The notes under the pieces were generated by a model. It was not told where the DNA came from. It saw only the letters and a program-made list of their open reading frames with translations, and ran no database searches. A stretch of DNA of 64,000 bases from the NCBI GenBank assembly GCA_963739355.1, contig CAVUAD010000001.1, positions 186,001 through 250,000 on the forward strand, given 5' to 3'. Shown here one piece after another: positions 23,918-33,253 of the stretch; within the stretch, counting starts at the first letter, position 1; each line of letters begins with the position of its first letter. Both the position numbers and the translations under genes were made by a program. The stretch is from JAWVFM01 sp963739355 (lineage in GTDB: Bacteria; Actinomycetota; Thermoleophilia; Solirubrobacterales; 70-9).

Positions 23918-26900
23918 TCAACCCGAGGCGGCGCGCTCGATCGAGATCGTCAGCTCGCGGCCCTCGATCGACGCAACCGCGTCGCCCTTGGCCCCGTCGA
24001 AGGCGACGCTCGTGGCCAGGGTCTCGCCCGCCAGGTAGGCCTCGTGCGCCCGGGCCGCGTCGAGCAGCGCCCGGTCCCCGCCGAGCGCGAGCGCGATCCG
24101 GTCGGTCACCTCGAGGCCCGCGTCGCGCCGCGCGTTCTGGACCGCGTGGACCACCTCACGCGCAAGTCCCTCCCGGCGCAGCTCGTCGTCCAGCTCGAGC
24201 TCGAGCGCGACCGCGTGCCCAGCGTCGGCCTCCACCTGGTAGCCCTCCAGCGGTTCGAGGACCAGGGCGAAGTCGTCCACCCCGAGCAGGTGCTCGCGTC
24301 CGTCGACGTTGATGCCGACCTCGCCGCCCTGGCTTACGGTGCTGGCCACGTGCTCTGGATCGAGCGCGGCGACCGCTGCCGCCACCTGCGGCATCTCCTT
24401 GCCGAAGCGCGGGCCGAGCGCGCGGTAGTTCGGCTTCACCTCGTAGCGCACGAGGTCCGACTCCTCGGCGACGAACTCCAGCTCCTTGACGTTGAGCTCC
24501 GCCTCGACGAGCTCGGAGTGGGCGTCGATCCACCTGCGCTCCTCGTCCGTCGCCACGACGATCGCCCGGTGGAGGGGCTGGCGCAGCTTCAGGCCCGACT
24601 GCGAGCGCGCGGCGTGGCCGAGCTCGACCGTGCGGCGCACCGCCGCCATCGCCGCCTCGAGGGCAGGGTCGGAGAGCGAGTCGTCCGTCTCGGGAAAGTC
24701 GCGCAGGTGGACGGAGTCCCGGCGCTCGCCGAACTCACCGGCGGCGCCACCCGCAAGGTTGGAGTGGATCTCCTCGGCGGTAAAGGGGATGAACGGCGCG
24801 GCCAGCGCGGCAAGCTCCAGCAGGCAGTGGCGCAGTGTGCCGAGGGCAGCAGCATCGCCCTCCCAGAGGCGGCGGCGGGAGCGGCGCACGTACCAGTTGG
24901 AGAGCTCGTCCACAAAGCCGGCGAGCGCGCGGCTGGCGCCGGTGGCGTCGTACGCCTCCAGCGCGTCTGTGACCGCGGCGATCGTGGCCTGCAGGCGGGA
25001 CAGCGCCCAGCGATCGATCTCCGTGGCCGGCTCGCTGCCGTCGAGGTCCGCGGGCCCAAGGTTCTCCGCGTTCGCGTAGAGGGTGCAGATCCGGTAGGTG
25101 TTCCAGAGCGTGTTGAAGAAGCCGTGGACGCTCTCGCCGAGCGTCTCGGTCGAGAACCGGTAGCCGGCCCAGGGCTGCTGGTTGAGGTAGTACCAGCGAA
25201 ACGCGTCGGCGCCGTGCTTAGAGATCACGTCCCACGGGCTGACCACGTTGCCGCGGCTCTTCGACATCTTCTGACCCTCGGGATCCGCGATGAGCCCCAG
25301 GCAGACGCAGTTGCGGTAGCTCGACTGGTCGAACAGCAGGGTGGAGACCGCGAGCAGCGAGTAGAACCAGCCGCGCGTCTGGTCGATCCCCTCCGAGATG
25401 AAGTCCGCAGGGAAGCGCTCCTCGAACAGCTCCGTCCCCTCGAAGGGGTGGTGGAACTGCGCGAAGGGCATCGAGCCCGAGTCGTACCAGGCGTCGATCG
25501 TCTCGACGACGCGGCGCATCTTGCCGCCGCAGGCCGCGCAGTCGATCTCCACGGTGTCGATGTAGGGGCGGTGCAGGTCGTCTGGGACCTCGCCGCCGCG
25601 CTCACGCAGGTCGGCGATCGAGCCGGCGCAGAAGCGCTCCTCACAATCCTCGCCGGTGCACTCCCAGACAGGCAGCGGCGTCCCCCAGTAGCGCTCGCGG
25701 GAGAGCGCCCAGTCCTGGTTGCCCTCGAGCCACTTGCCGAAGCGCCCGTGCTTGATGTGCTCGGGGTGCCAGCCGATCTGTTCGTTCTCGGCGAGCATCC
25801 GCGCCGCCACGTCGGTGGTCTTCACGTACCAGCTGGACTTCGCGTAGTAGAGGAGCGGGGTCCCGCAGCGCCAGCAGTGCGGGTAGGCGTGCTCGTAGAC
25901 CGTCGCTCGCAGCAGGCGGCCGCTGCGCTCGAGCGCCGCGATGATGTCGGCGTCGGCGTCCTTGACGAAGCGCCCGGCGAAGTCCGTGATGCGCTCGTCG
26001 AAGGTGCCGTCGGCCTGGACCGGGTTCTGGAGCGTGATTCCGTACTGCTCGCCCAGCCGGAAGTCGTCCTCGCCGAAGGCGATGGCGGTGTGGACCAGGC
26101 CGGTGCCGTCCTCCGTCGTCACGAAGTCGCCCTCGAGCACGGTGTGGCCGCGCGGGCCGTAGTCGCTGATGTAGGTGAAGGGCGGCTCGTAGCGCGTGCC
26201 GGCCAGGGCGGAGCCGGGCAGGTGCGCAAGGACCTCGGCGTCCTCGCCGAGGACCCGCTCGCGAAGCGCGGCCGCGACCACGAAGACCTCGGCGCCGAGC
26301 CTTGCCCGCACGTACTCGATCTCCGGCCCGACGGCGATCGCCGCGTTGGTGATCAGGGTCCACGGCGTCGTCGTCCAGACCACCAGGTTGTCCCCGGGCT
26401 CGATCGGGCTCTCGGGGATGGAGTCGGAGACCGCGGGCTCCACCACCGGCATGCGCACGTAGACGGACGGGTCCTCGACGTCCTCATAGCCCAGCGCGAC
26501 CTCGTGCGAGGACAGCGCCGTCCCGCAGCGCGGGCAGTAGGGGACCACCTTGTGGCCCCGGTACAGCCGGTCGGCGTCCCAGATCTGCCGCAGCGACCAC
26601 CACACCGACTCGATGTAGTCGTTGGTCATCGTCACGTACGGGTCGTCGAGGTCGATCCAGAACGCGATCCGCGCCGTCAGCGCCTGCCAGTCCTCGACGT
26701 ACCGGAAGACGGACTCGCGGCAGCGCTCGTTGAACTCCGCGATGCCGAACGCCTCGATCTCGGCCTTGGAGGAGATCCCGAGCTCGCGCTCGACCTCGAG
26801 CTCCACCGGCAATCCGTGGCAGTCCCAGCCGGCCTTGCGCGGCACCCGAAAGCCCTTCATCGTGCGGTAGCGGGGGTAGACGTCCTTGAAGACGCGCGCC

Positions 26901-27085
26901 AGTACGTGGTGGGAGCCGGGCCGTCCGTTCGCGGTGGGCGGCCCCTCGTAGAAGCTCCACACGGGCGCCTCGGCGCGGTTGGCGAGCGAGCGCGCGAAGA
27001 CGTCCGTCTCGCGCCAGCGCTCGAGGATCTGCTCCTCCAGGGCGGGGAAGGACTGCTTGGGGTCGACGTCGCGGAAGCCGGACAT
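23918..27085 (-). CDS. ileS: Isoleucyl-tRNA synthetase
   Basis: This 1055-residue class I synthetase charges tRNA-Ile. The ATP site is the actinobacterial variant ANGRPGSHHVLAR (His59-His60 in place of HIGH) and the second signature GQKMSKSRGN lies near residue 605. The editing domain (about 200-400) and the anticodon-binding domain (about 690-900) are full length. The GSHH variant and overall length fit the eukaryote-like IleRS type, members of which are often mupirocin-insensitive. The ATG at 27085 is 26 bases from the divergent fumC start and has no Shine-Dalgarno sequence. Confidence 0.96.
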   Translation of the reverse strand: MSGFRDVDPKQSFPALEEQILERWRETDVFARSLANRAEAPVWSFYEGPPTANGRPGSHHVLARVFKDVYPRYRTMKGFRVPRKAGWDCHGLPVELEVERELGISSKAEIEAFGIAEFNERCRESVFRYVEDWQALTARIAFWIDLDDPYVTMTNDYIESVWWSLRQIWDADRLYRGHKVVPYCPRCGTALSSHEVALGYEDVEDPSVYVRMPVVEPAVSDSIPESPIEPGDNLVVWTTTPWTLITNAAIAVGPEIEYVRARLGAEVFVVAAALRERVLGEDAEVLAHLPGSALAGTRYEPPFTYISDYGPRGHTVLEGDFVTTEDGTGLVHTAIAFGEDDFRLGEQYGITLQNPVQADGTFDERITDFAGRFVKDADADIIAALERSGRLLRATVYEHAYPHCWRCGTPLLYYAKSSWYVKTTDVAARMLAENEQIGWHPEHIKHGRFGKWLEGNQDWALSRERYWGTPLPVWECTGEDCEERFCAGSIADLRERGGEVPDDLHRPYIDTVEIDCAACGGKMRRVVETIDAWYDSGSMPFAQFHHPFEGTELFEERFPADFISEGIDQTRGWFYSLLAVSTLLFDQSSYRNCVCLGLIADPEGQKMSKSRGNVVSPWDVISKHGADAFRWYYLNQQPWAGYRFSTETLGESVHGFFNTLWNTYRICTLYANAENLGPADLDGSEPATEIDRWALSRLQATIAAVTDALEAYDATGASRALAGFVDELSNWYVRRSRRRLWEGDAAALGTLRHCLLELAALAAPFIPFTAEEIHSNLAGGAAGEFGERRDSVHLRDFPETDDSLSDPALEAAMAAVRRTVELGHAARSQSGLKLRQPLHRAIVVATDEERRWIDAHSELVEAELNVKELEFVAEESDLVRYEVKPNYRALGPRFGKEMPQVAAAVAALDPEHVASTVSQGGEVGINVDGREHLLGVDDFALVLEPLEGYQVEADAGHAVALELELDDELRREGLAREVVHAVQNARRDAGLEVTDRIALALGGDRALLDAARAHEAYLAGETLATSVAFDGAKGDAVASIEGRELTISIERAASG

Positions 27086-27091
27086 GGGCGC

Positions 27092-27107
27092 CGGATTCTA
27101 GAATCCG
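27092..27107. promoter_or_regulatory. Palindromic bidirectional promoter between ileS and fumC
   Basis: CGGATTCTAGAATCCG is a perfect 16-bp palindrome centred in the 26-base divergent gap. It contains TAGAAT on both strands: plus 27099-27104, seven bases before the fumC ATG, and minus 27095-27100, nine bases before the ileS ATG. Both mRNAs are therefore predicted to be leaderless or nearly so, with mutually exclusive polymerase binding. Confidence 0.7.
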
Positions 27108-27111
27108 CCCG

Positions 27112-28434
27112 ATGGAGCAAACCCTCGAGCAGCTTTGGGGCTCGGAAACGGACAAGGCGGTGGAGAACTTCCCGGTGTCCGGACAGCCGGTTCCGGTGCC
27201 GGTCCTCCGCTGGCTTGGCCGCATCAAGGCCAACGCCGCACGGGTCAACGCGGAGCTCGGCCTGCTCGACTCCGATCTCGCGGAGCGGATCGCCGCGGCG
27301 GGTGAGGCCATCGCCGCCGGCGAGCACGACGACCAGTTCCCGATTGACGTGTTCCAGACCGGCTCCGGCACCTCTTCGAACATGAACGCCAACGAGGTGA
27401 TCGCCAACCTCGCCGGTGACACGGTTCACCGCAACGACCACGTCAACATGGGCCAGTCCTCCAACGACGTGTTTCCGTCGGCGGTCCACCTTGCGGCCCT
27501 CGACGAGGTCACCAACGACCTGCTGCCGGCGCTCGACGCGCTCGCGGAGTCGCTGGCGGCCAAGTCCGCCGAGTTCAGCGATGTGATCAAGGCCGGGCGG
27601 ACCCATCTGATGGACGCCGTCCCCGTGACGCTCGGCCAGGAGTTCGGCGGCTACGCGGCCCAGATGCGCCTCGGCGCCGAGCGTGTCCGCGACACCCTCG
27701 GCCGCGTCGGCCAGATTCCGCTCGGCGGCACGGCGACGGGCACCGGCCTCAACACCCACCCTGAGTTCGCCGGGCTCGTGCGCGCCCGCCTCGCGGAGGA
27801 GACCGGTCTCACGATCTCCGGGCCGGCGGACCCGTTCGAGGCGCAGGGCAACCGCGACGCTCTGGTCGAGCTCTCCGGAGCTCTCAAGGTCGTCGCCGTT
27901 TCGCTCAACAAGATCGCCAACGACCTTGCCCTGATGGGCTCAGGCCCGCGCGCCGGCCTTGCCGAGCTGCTGCTGCCGGAGCTTCAGAAGGGCTCCTCGA
28001 TCATGCCGGGCAAGGTCAACCCGGTCATGGCAGAGGTCACGATCCAGGTTGCCTGTCAGGTGATCGGCAACGACGCGGCGATCACGATCGCCGGCTCACA
28101 GGGCCAGTTCGAGCTGAACGTGCGCGTGCCCCTGATCGCCCGCAACCTGCTCGACTCGATCAAGCTGCTCGGCGCCGCCTCACGCCTCCTGAAGGACAAG
28201 TGCATCGACGGGCTCGAGGCCAACCGGGAGATGAACGAGCGCCACGCCGAGGCCACGCTGGCGGCGGCGACCGCGCTCAACCCCCACATCGGCTACGACC
28301 GCGGGGCGGAGATCGTCAAGGAGGCTTCCGACTCCGGGCGCACCCTCCGCGAGGTTGCGCTGGAGAAGGGCGTCGACCCGGAGACCCTGGCGAAGGCCCT
28401 GGACTACGCGAGCATGGCGCGCCCGCACGACTAG
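27112..28434 (+). CDS. fumC: Fumarate hydratase class II
   Basis: This 440-residue enzyme interconverts fumarate and malate in the TCA cycle. The class II signature GSSIMPGKVNPV lies at about 297-308, and TGSGTSSNMNANEV (about 83-96) and GRTHLMDA are also present. The length matches iron-free FumC (about 460) rather than class I fumarases. The ATG follows TAGAAT by seven bases, indicating a leaderless transcript. The gene pairs divergently with ileS. Confidence 0.95.
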   Translation: MEQTLEQLWGSETDKAVENFPVSGQPVPVPVLRWLGRIKANAARVNAELGLLDSDLAERIAAAGEAIAAGEHDDQFPIDVFQTGSGTSSNMNANEVIANLAGDTVHRNDHVNMGQSSNDVFPSAVHLAALDEVTNDLLPALDALAESLAAKSAEFSDVIKAGRTHLMDAVPVTLGQEFGGYAAQMRLGAERVRDTLGRVGQIPLGGTATGTGLNTHPEFAGLVRARLAEETGLTISGPADPFEAQGNRDALVELSGALKVVAVSLNKIANDLALMGSGPRAGLAELLLPELQKGSSIMPGKVNPVMAEVTIQVACQVIGNDAAITIAGSQGQFELNVRVPLIARNLLDSIKLLGAASRLLKDKCIDGLEANREMNERHAEATLAAATALNPHIGYDRGAEIVKEASDSGRTLREVALEKGVDPETLAKALDYASMARPHD

Positions 28435-28512
28435 GCGTGGGGCCCGATTTTCTGAGAGAACTCTTCACCTGCTCTTAGGGTCTCTTTGAGCTGAGCGGGA
28501 ACGATCGGGGGC

Positions 28513-28833
28513 ATGAACCCCGATCTCGAACGACGCCGGGTGCTCGCCGCCGCGCGCCTCGAAGGTGCGCAGCGCCGAGTCCGGACGATCCGCAGGCGGG
28601 TCGCGGTGGGGACGGCGTCGCTGTTCGCGGCCGCGTGGGTCGGTGTCTTCGGCCAGCTCGTGGCCGGGCAGGACCCGGCGCTCGGCAGCGGCACCGCGTC
28701 CTCGAAGAGCTCGAGGGCCGCGAGCTCCACGACGTCGACCGGTTCGACGACCGCAGCCGCGTCCTCGGCCACCGTGAGCCGGCCCGCGCCGCCGGCCGTT
28801 GCGGCGACCGCCCTCACGACGAGGCAGTCGTGA
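28513..28833 (+). CDS. Small single-span membrane protein with Ser/Thr/Ala-rich exported tail
   Basis: This 106-residue protein has an Arg-rich cytoplasmic N-terminus (about 1-30), one membrane span (VAVGTASLFAAAWVGVFGQLVA, about 30-51) and a low-complexity outside tail of Ser, Thr and Ala. It overlaps the ApbE gene by four bases. ApbE flavinylates Ser/Thr in exported proteins. The tail has several S/T-G-S/T-type stretches (STGSTT) but no recognisable FMN-binding domain, so a role as ApbE target is only a hypothesis. Confidence 0.65.
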   Translation: MNPDLERRRVLAAARLEGAQRRVRTIRRRVAVGTASLFAAAWVGVFGQLVAGQDPALGSGTASSKSSRAASSTTSTGSTTAAASSATVSRPAPPAVAATALTTRQS

Positions 28834-29789
28834 GCACGCGGAGCCGCGCGCGGCCATCGGAGCCGGAGGCCCGCGCGGAGTTCGACTGCTTCGGCGACCG
28901 CGTCGCCGTCTACGCCGGCGACCTCGATTGGCGGGGGGAGTCGCCCGGCGACGCCGTCGAACGCTCGCGGCAGACGCTGCTCGCGATGCACCGCACGCTC
29001 ACGCGGTTCGATCCGGACAGCGAGCTCTCGAGGCTGAACGCGGATCCCCGGCCGACGGTCCCTGCCGGGACACTGTTGCTGAGCGTGGTCGCCGCCGTCG
29101 CGGAGGCCGCGGAGTGGAGCGGCGGCCTCGTCGACGCCACGCGCCTGGGCGACCTGGAGCGCGCCGGATACGCCTTCACCCGCCGCGGACTCGAGCCGAT
29201 TCCCCTGCGGGAGGCGCTCCAAGCAGCACCTGCCCGCCGTCCCGCGCAACCTTCCGGGCGCGAGGCATGGCGCGAGATCTCGATCGACGTCCAGGAGGGC
29301 ACCGTCACCCGTCCGCCGGGCGTGCGCATCGACCCGGGCGGCCTGGCGAAGGGCCTCGCGGCCGACTTCGTGGTCGCCGGCCTGGAGGCGCACGACACCT
29401 ACGCCACAGACGCCGCCGGCGATCTGCGCTTCGGCGGGCGGCTCGGTGCGCTGCGCGAGGTCAGCGTGGCCGACCCGTTCAGCGGCGAGGCGGTGGGCCG
29501 CTACCAACTGCGGTCGGGAGGCGTTGCGACCAGCGGTATCGGCAGGCGCAGCTGGTGGGCGCCCGACGGGAGCCCCGCACACCACCTCATCGACCCCGCG
29601 CGTGGCGTTCCGGCGTTCACCGGCATCGTGCAGGCGACGGCTTTCGCGCCCACCGCCTTCGAGGCCGAGGTCCGCGCCAAGGCGGCGGTCCTGGCCGGCC
29701 CGGGGAACGCGGCCGGATTCCTGCCCCATGGCGGCCTGCTCGTCTTCGATGACGGCTCTCGCGAACGCATCCAGGGCGAGATGACCTGA
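28830..29789 (+). CDS. apbE: FAD:protein FMN transferase (ApbE family)
   Basis: This 319-residue protein attaches FMN covalently to Thr or Ser of exported redox proteins, using FAD. Family motifs include DPGGLAKGLAADFV (about 168-181), AAGDLRFGG and SGIGRRSW. The GTG start overlaps the previous stop (GTGA). There is no obvious signal peptide or lipobox from this start, although ApbE usually acts outside the membrane. It is followed by a heme-type membrane protein two bases downstream, which suggests a flavin-heme transmembrane electron route. Confidence 0.88.
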   Translation: MSTRSRARPSEPEARAEFDCFGDRVAVYAGDLDWRGESPGDAVERSRQTLLAMHRTLTRFDPDSELSRLNADPRPTVPAGTLLLSVVAAVAEAAEWSGGLVDATRLGDLERAGYAFTRRGLEPIPLREALQAAPARRPAQPSGREAWREISIDVQEGTVTRPPGVRIDPGGLAKGLAADFVVAGLEAHDTYATDAAGDLRFGGRLGALREVSVADPFSGEAVGRYQLRSGGVATSGIGRRSWWAPDGSPAHHLIDPARGVPAFTGIVQATAFAPTAFEAEVRAKAAVLAGPGNAAGFLPHGGLLVFDDGSRERIQGEMT

Positions 29790-29790
29790 G

Positions 29791-30348
29791 ATGCTCGCCG
29801 TGGTCGACCCCGGCCCGCACCTCTTCTGGGTCACGAGCCGCGCCGCCGGCGTCTGCGCGCTGCTGCTCTCGAGTCTCGCCGTCAGCGCCGGCCTGCTCCA
29901 GGGCGGCCTGATCCGGATCAGTCGGCGTGGGCCGGAGCTTCGCGCGCTTCACGAGGCGCTCTCCATCGCGACGCTCCTCGCCGTCGCCGTGCACGGGGCC
30001 GCGCTCCTGGGCGACAGCTTCCTGGGGGCGAGGCTTGCGGACATCGCGGTTCCGTTCGCTTCGTCCTACCGGACGGTATGGACCGGGATCGGCGTCATCT
30101 CCGCGTACGGTCTCGCGGCGCTGGGGCTCTCCTACTACGCGCGGTCGCGCATCGGCGCGGCGCGCTGGCGCTCCCTGCACCGCCTCACTGCGCTCTTCTG
30201 GGTGGGCGGCGTGGTCCACTCGCTGGGTGCGGGCACCGACTCGGGTACCTGGTGGTTCGCCGCCCTGCTGGCCCTGGCCGCGGGGCCCGCAGCCCTCCTC
30301 CTGCTCTACCGGGTCGTGCCGCGAGGCCGCCCGGCGCCGGCCACCTGA
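29791..30348 (+). CDS. Ferric-reductase-like heme membrane protein (MsrQ/FRD type)
   Basis: This 185-residue protein has about six hydrophobic spans. Histidines suited to bis-heme ligation occur at ALHEAL, AVHGAAL, SLHRLTA and VVHSLGAG. This is the pattern of the ferric-reductase-like transmembrane domain shared by MsrQ and Nox-type proteins. It has no FAD or NAD domain, so electrons must come from partners such as the ApbE-linked flavoprotein. msrA follows after 75 bases, which makes a protein-repair link attractive but unproven. Confidence 0.75.
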   Translation: MLAVVDPGPHLFWVTSRAAGVCALLLSSLAVSAGLLQGGLIRISRRGPELRALHEALSIATLLAVAVHGAALLGDSFLGARLADIAVPFASSYRTVWTGIGVISAYGLAALGLSYYARSRIGAARWRSLHRLTALFWVGGVVHSLGAGTDSGTWWFAALLALAAGPAALLLLYRVVPRGRPAPAT

Positions 30349-30423
30349 GACGGCGCCGAGGCCACCCTCGAGGAGGCGGCCGAGCATGGCGTAACGCCTG
30401 GGCGCGTAAGCTGACCGAAGAGC

Positions 30424-30921
30424 ATGAGCGAAACGACTTATGAGAAGGCAACGTTCGGCGCGGGCTGCTTCTGGCAGGTCGAGGAGGCGTTCCGCGAGCT
30501 CCCGGGTGTCATGGACACCGCGGTCGGCTACGAGGGCGGCCACGTCGACAACCCCACCTACGAGCAGGTGTGCACCGGGACGACGGGGCACACCGAGGTG
30601 GTCGAGGTCACCTTCGACCCGGAGAAGACCAGCTACGAGGAGATCCTGGCCAAGTACTTCGCCACCCACGACCCGACTCAGATGAACCGCCAGGGCCCGG
30701 ACGTGGGCTTCCAGTACCGGTCGGTGATCTTCGCGCACTCAGACGAGCAGGCCGAGGTCGCGAGGAAGGCGATCGAGCAGGCGCAGCAGAGCTTCCGTGA
30801 CCCGATCGTCACGACGATCGAGCCCGCGGCCACGTTCTGGCGTGCCGAGGAGTACCACCAGTGCTACCTCCAGAAGCGGCAGGAGCGCGGCGGCCTCTTC
30901 AGCGCCCTGATGGGCCGCTAG
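30424..30921 (+). CDS. msrA: Peptide-methionine (S)-S-oxide reductase MsrA
   Basis: This 165-residue enzyme reduces Met-S-sulfoxide in proteins. The catalytic motif GAGCFWQVEEAF (GCFW at about 14-17) and FQYRSVIF are typical. It has no signal peptide, so it works in the cytoplasm with thioredoxin. GAAGAG lies just before the ATG. It is separate from the ApbE/heme-membrane genes by 75 bases. Confidence 0.95.
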   Translation: MSETTYEKATFGAGCFWQVEEAFRELPGVMDTAVGYEGGHVDNPTYEQVCTGTTGHTEVVEVTFDPEKTSYEEILAKYFATHDPTQMNRQGPDVGFQYRSVIFAHSDEQAEVARKAIEQAQQSFRDPIVTTIEPAATFWRAEEYHQCYLQKRQERGGLFSALMGR

Positions 30922-30933
30922 GCCCGACCGGCT

Positions 30934-33168
30934 CTAGCCCTTCGCGACGGCCTTGGTCACCGACGGGTCGGCGACCTCGTTCGAGGCGATCTTGACGTAG
31001 ACCTTCAGGCTCTGCTTGTGCGCGAAGTACTTCTTCGCCGCCCTCGTGAGCTTCAGCTTCACGGTCTTCTTCTTGCCGCCCGCAAGCAAGCCGCGCTTGC
31101 CCTTCGCCACCGAGTTCGGCTTGGCGACCGGCTTCTTGCCGGGCTTCTTGGTCGAGACCGCGAGCTTGAGCTTGGTGCACGAGTCGAACTGCTTCGGGCA
31201 GGAGACGTCGGCGAGGAGCTTCGAGCCCTTGACCGCGAGGGACTTGCCCTTGAGCTCCGGCCGCAGGTCCGGCAGCGCCTTGAACTCAGCCGCGAGCTTG
31301 TCGCCCTTCGGAAGGACCTTCGGGGCGGGCTGCTTGACGAGCCCCCTCAGCGAGCCGGGCTTCTCGAGCACCGGGATGCGTAGCTCCAGGCTCTTGACCT
31401 TCACAGGGTTCTGGTCGTCGGACGGGCGGCCGTAGCCACCCAGGCCGTTCGTGCCGACGTCCTTCGGCAACAGCTCGAGCTTCGGGGTGTGGCCCGCATC
31501 GAAGTGCCAGCCGTTCGGGTGGAGCTGGAAGACCTGGGCCTTGTGGCCCAGGACGGGGCGCCACAGGCCGCGGTCGACGAGGGTCTCGGTGCCGTTGGGA
31601 CCGACGTCCTCGAGACGCGCAGCGACCTCGGAGTTTGCCTGCGTCGTGAACTTCGCGCTCACGGTGGCGGCGCCCATCATCGTGAAGCCGCCCTTGGGCG
31701 CCTTGGCGAGCCTGTAGGTGGCGGCGCCTGGAATGTCGGCTCCGCTGGGTGTTGCGCACGGGGTGCCGCTCAGGTTCGCCACCGGGTTGAAGGCGTCGTC
31801 GACCGCGTTGGAGCCGGCGGTCGGCGAGATCGTCTTCGAGGCGGCGGAGTCCAACCTGATCTCGCCGGGCGCCAGCGCGGCCCAGCTCTTCGCGGTGTAC
31901 GGGCCGCCCGACGGCGCTGCCTTCGGGCAGGTCTCCGTGTAGGCGGTGACGCCCTCGAATGGCTTCGAGCCCTCGCCCTTCACCCAGTAGTTCATCCACG
32001 CGACCTCGGCATCGTTCAGGGCGCTGGTCACGTCGCTCTTGTTCTGAGCCCGCGGGTGGCCGAAGTCTCCATAGAACAGACCGAGGTCCGCGTCCGGGTA
32101 CTTCGTCTTGATCTTGTTGTAGTAGCGGATCGTCTCGTCCGCGGGGAAGAGGTCGTCCGTGAAGCCGTTCGACATCAGCATCGGCGCGGGCGGCTCCGAG
32201 TCGTTGATGTAGTACGAGGAGTGGTTGGTCGTCAGCTCGTCGAGGATGCTCTGGACGTCTGAGCCGTACGGCTCACCCTGGTTGAGCCTGTTGCGCCAGC
32301 CTGTGATGTCCGCGGAGGGGTCGCTGCCCTCAGGGGCGTAGAAGCCGGGCGCGCCCGCCCCCGAGACGTAGAGGCCGGTTACGAGCGACTGCTTCGAGAC
32401 CCCGGGGGGACCGGTGTACGGAGCGTCGGCGAGGTAGTCGAGGGTGCTCCCGTTCGGGGCCAGGGAGTAGGCCAGGTCCGTCCACGGGATGTTCGGCGTG
32501 GCCGCCGCGAGGCTGATCGGGGTGTTTTTGACCGGGCTGGTCCACGGAACCAGGGTCCCGTCGGGCAGGACGGTGCGGTCCTTGAGAGCGCCGAGCGCCA
32601 TGGACATGCCGCCGCCGTAGGAGCCGCCGATCGAGCCGATCTCGCTCGGGTCGACGAAGCCCTCGTCGACCAGCTCGCCCGCGAAGAACTGCGCGTCGCG
32701 AACCTCGTAGCGGTTGTCGATCAGGCGGATGTAGCCGTCGTCGCAGGCGGTGCCCGCGTCCGACCGCGAAGCGGCGGACCCGCACGACTCGTGGAACCCG
32801 CGATCCGACATGGAGAAGACGGCGTAGCCGCGATCGAGCCACGGCTGCATGTCGGAGAGGTACATCTTGTGGCCGCCGTAGCCGTGGAACATCATCATCA
32901 GGGGGAAGTTGCCGTCCGGGCCCGTGGTCGGCACGGGCGGGAACGCGACGTTCACGTCGATCGGCGTTCCGTCCCAGGTTTGCGAGGTGCTCCTGACGTT
33001 GGAGGCCTCGGTGTTGGTTCCGCAAAAGCGCACGCCGTCGCCCTGAACCGCGCACGAAACGCCGAGGGCCGAGGGGATCGTCGCCTGGGCAGCCTGGGGG
33101 ACCAGCAGCGCGCCGGCGATGCCTCCAAGCAGGAGCAGCCTCTTCCAACCAAACGACGATGTCCGCAT
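30934..33168 (-). CDS. Secreted CocE/NonD-type alpha/beta hydrolase with X-Pro peptidase C-terminal domain
   Basis: This 744-residue exported enzyme has a signal peptide (MRTSSFGWKRLLLLGGIAGALLVPQAAQA). An S15-like hydrolase domain follows with the nucleophile GGSYGGGMS (about 184-192), Asp in NGFTDDLFPADE and His in YGDFGHPRAQ. A beta-rich jelly-roll domain (about 480-650) comes next, then a Lys-rich extension ending in FAHKQSLKVYVKI. Substrate could be an ester, amide or Xaa-Pro peptide. AGAGGAGAG precedes the ATG. Confidence 0.85.
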   Translation of the reverse strand: MRTSSFGWKRLLLLGGIAGALLVPQAAQATIPSALGVSCAVQGDGVRFCGTNTEASNVRSTSQTWDGTPIDVNVAFPPVPTTGPDGNFPLMMMFHGYGGHKMYLSDMQPWLDRGYAVFSMSDRGFHESCGSAASRSDAGTACDDGYIRLIDNRYEVRDAQFFAGELVDEGFVDPSEIGSIGGSYGGGMSMALGALKDRTVLPDGTLVPWTSPVKNTPISLAAATPNIPWTDLAYSLAPNGSTLDYLADAPYTGPPGVSKQSLVTGLYVSGAGAPGFYAPEGSDPSADITGWRNRLNQGEPYGSDVQSILDELTTNHSSYYINDSEPPAPMLMSNGFTDDLFPADETIRYYNKIKTKYPDADLGLFYGDFGHPRAQNKSDVTSALNDAEVAWMNYWVKGEGSKPFEGVTAYTETCPKAAPSGGPYTAKSWAALAPGEIRLDSAASKTISPTAGSNAVDDAFNPVANLSGTPCATPSGADIPGAATYRLAKAPKGGFTMMGAATVSAKFTTQANSEVAARLEDVGPNGTETLVDRGLWRPVLGHKAQVFQLHPNGWHFDAGHTPKLELLPKDVGTNGLGGYGRPSDDQNPVKVKSLELRIPVLEKPGSLRGLVKQPAPKVLPKGDKLAAEFKALPDLRPELKGKSLAVKGSKLLADVSCPKQFDSCTKLKLAVSTKKPGKKPVAKPNSVAKGKRGLLAGGKKKTVKLKLTRAAKKYFAHKQSLKVYVKIASNEVADPSVTKAVAKG

Positions 33169-33253
33169 TGATCTCTCCTCTTTCGTGAAGCTCCCCGCCG
33201 GAGCTCTCCTCGCCGGCGCTGAGCATAGCTGCGCGCCTGAAAAAGGTTTCGGG

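Noticed and set aside
24044..27385. An 1113-residue plus-strand open frame opposite ileS
   Set aside because: It is a GC-rich antisense shadow. The protein has Arg/Val/Leu/Asp-rich low-information content, while ileS is full length and has all motifs.
28513..28833. A canonical ApbE flavinylation motif in the small Ser/Thr-rich protein
   Set aside because: STGSTT resembles the target only loosely; the Gly-Ala-Thr/Ser core and FMN-binding domain fold are missing.
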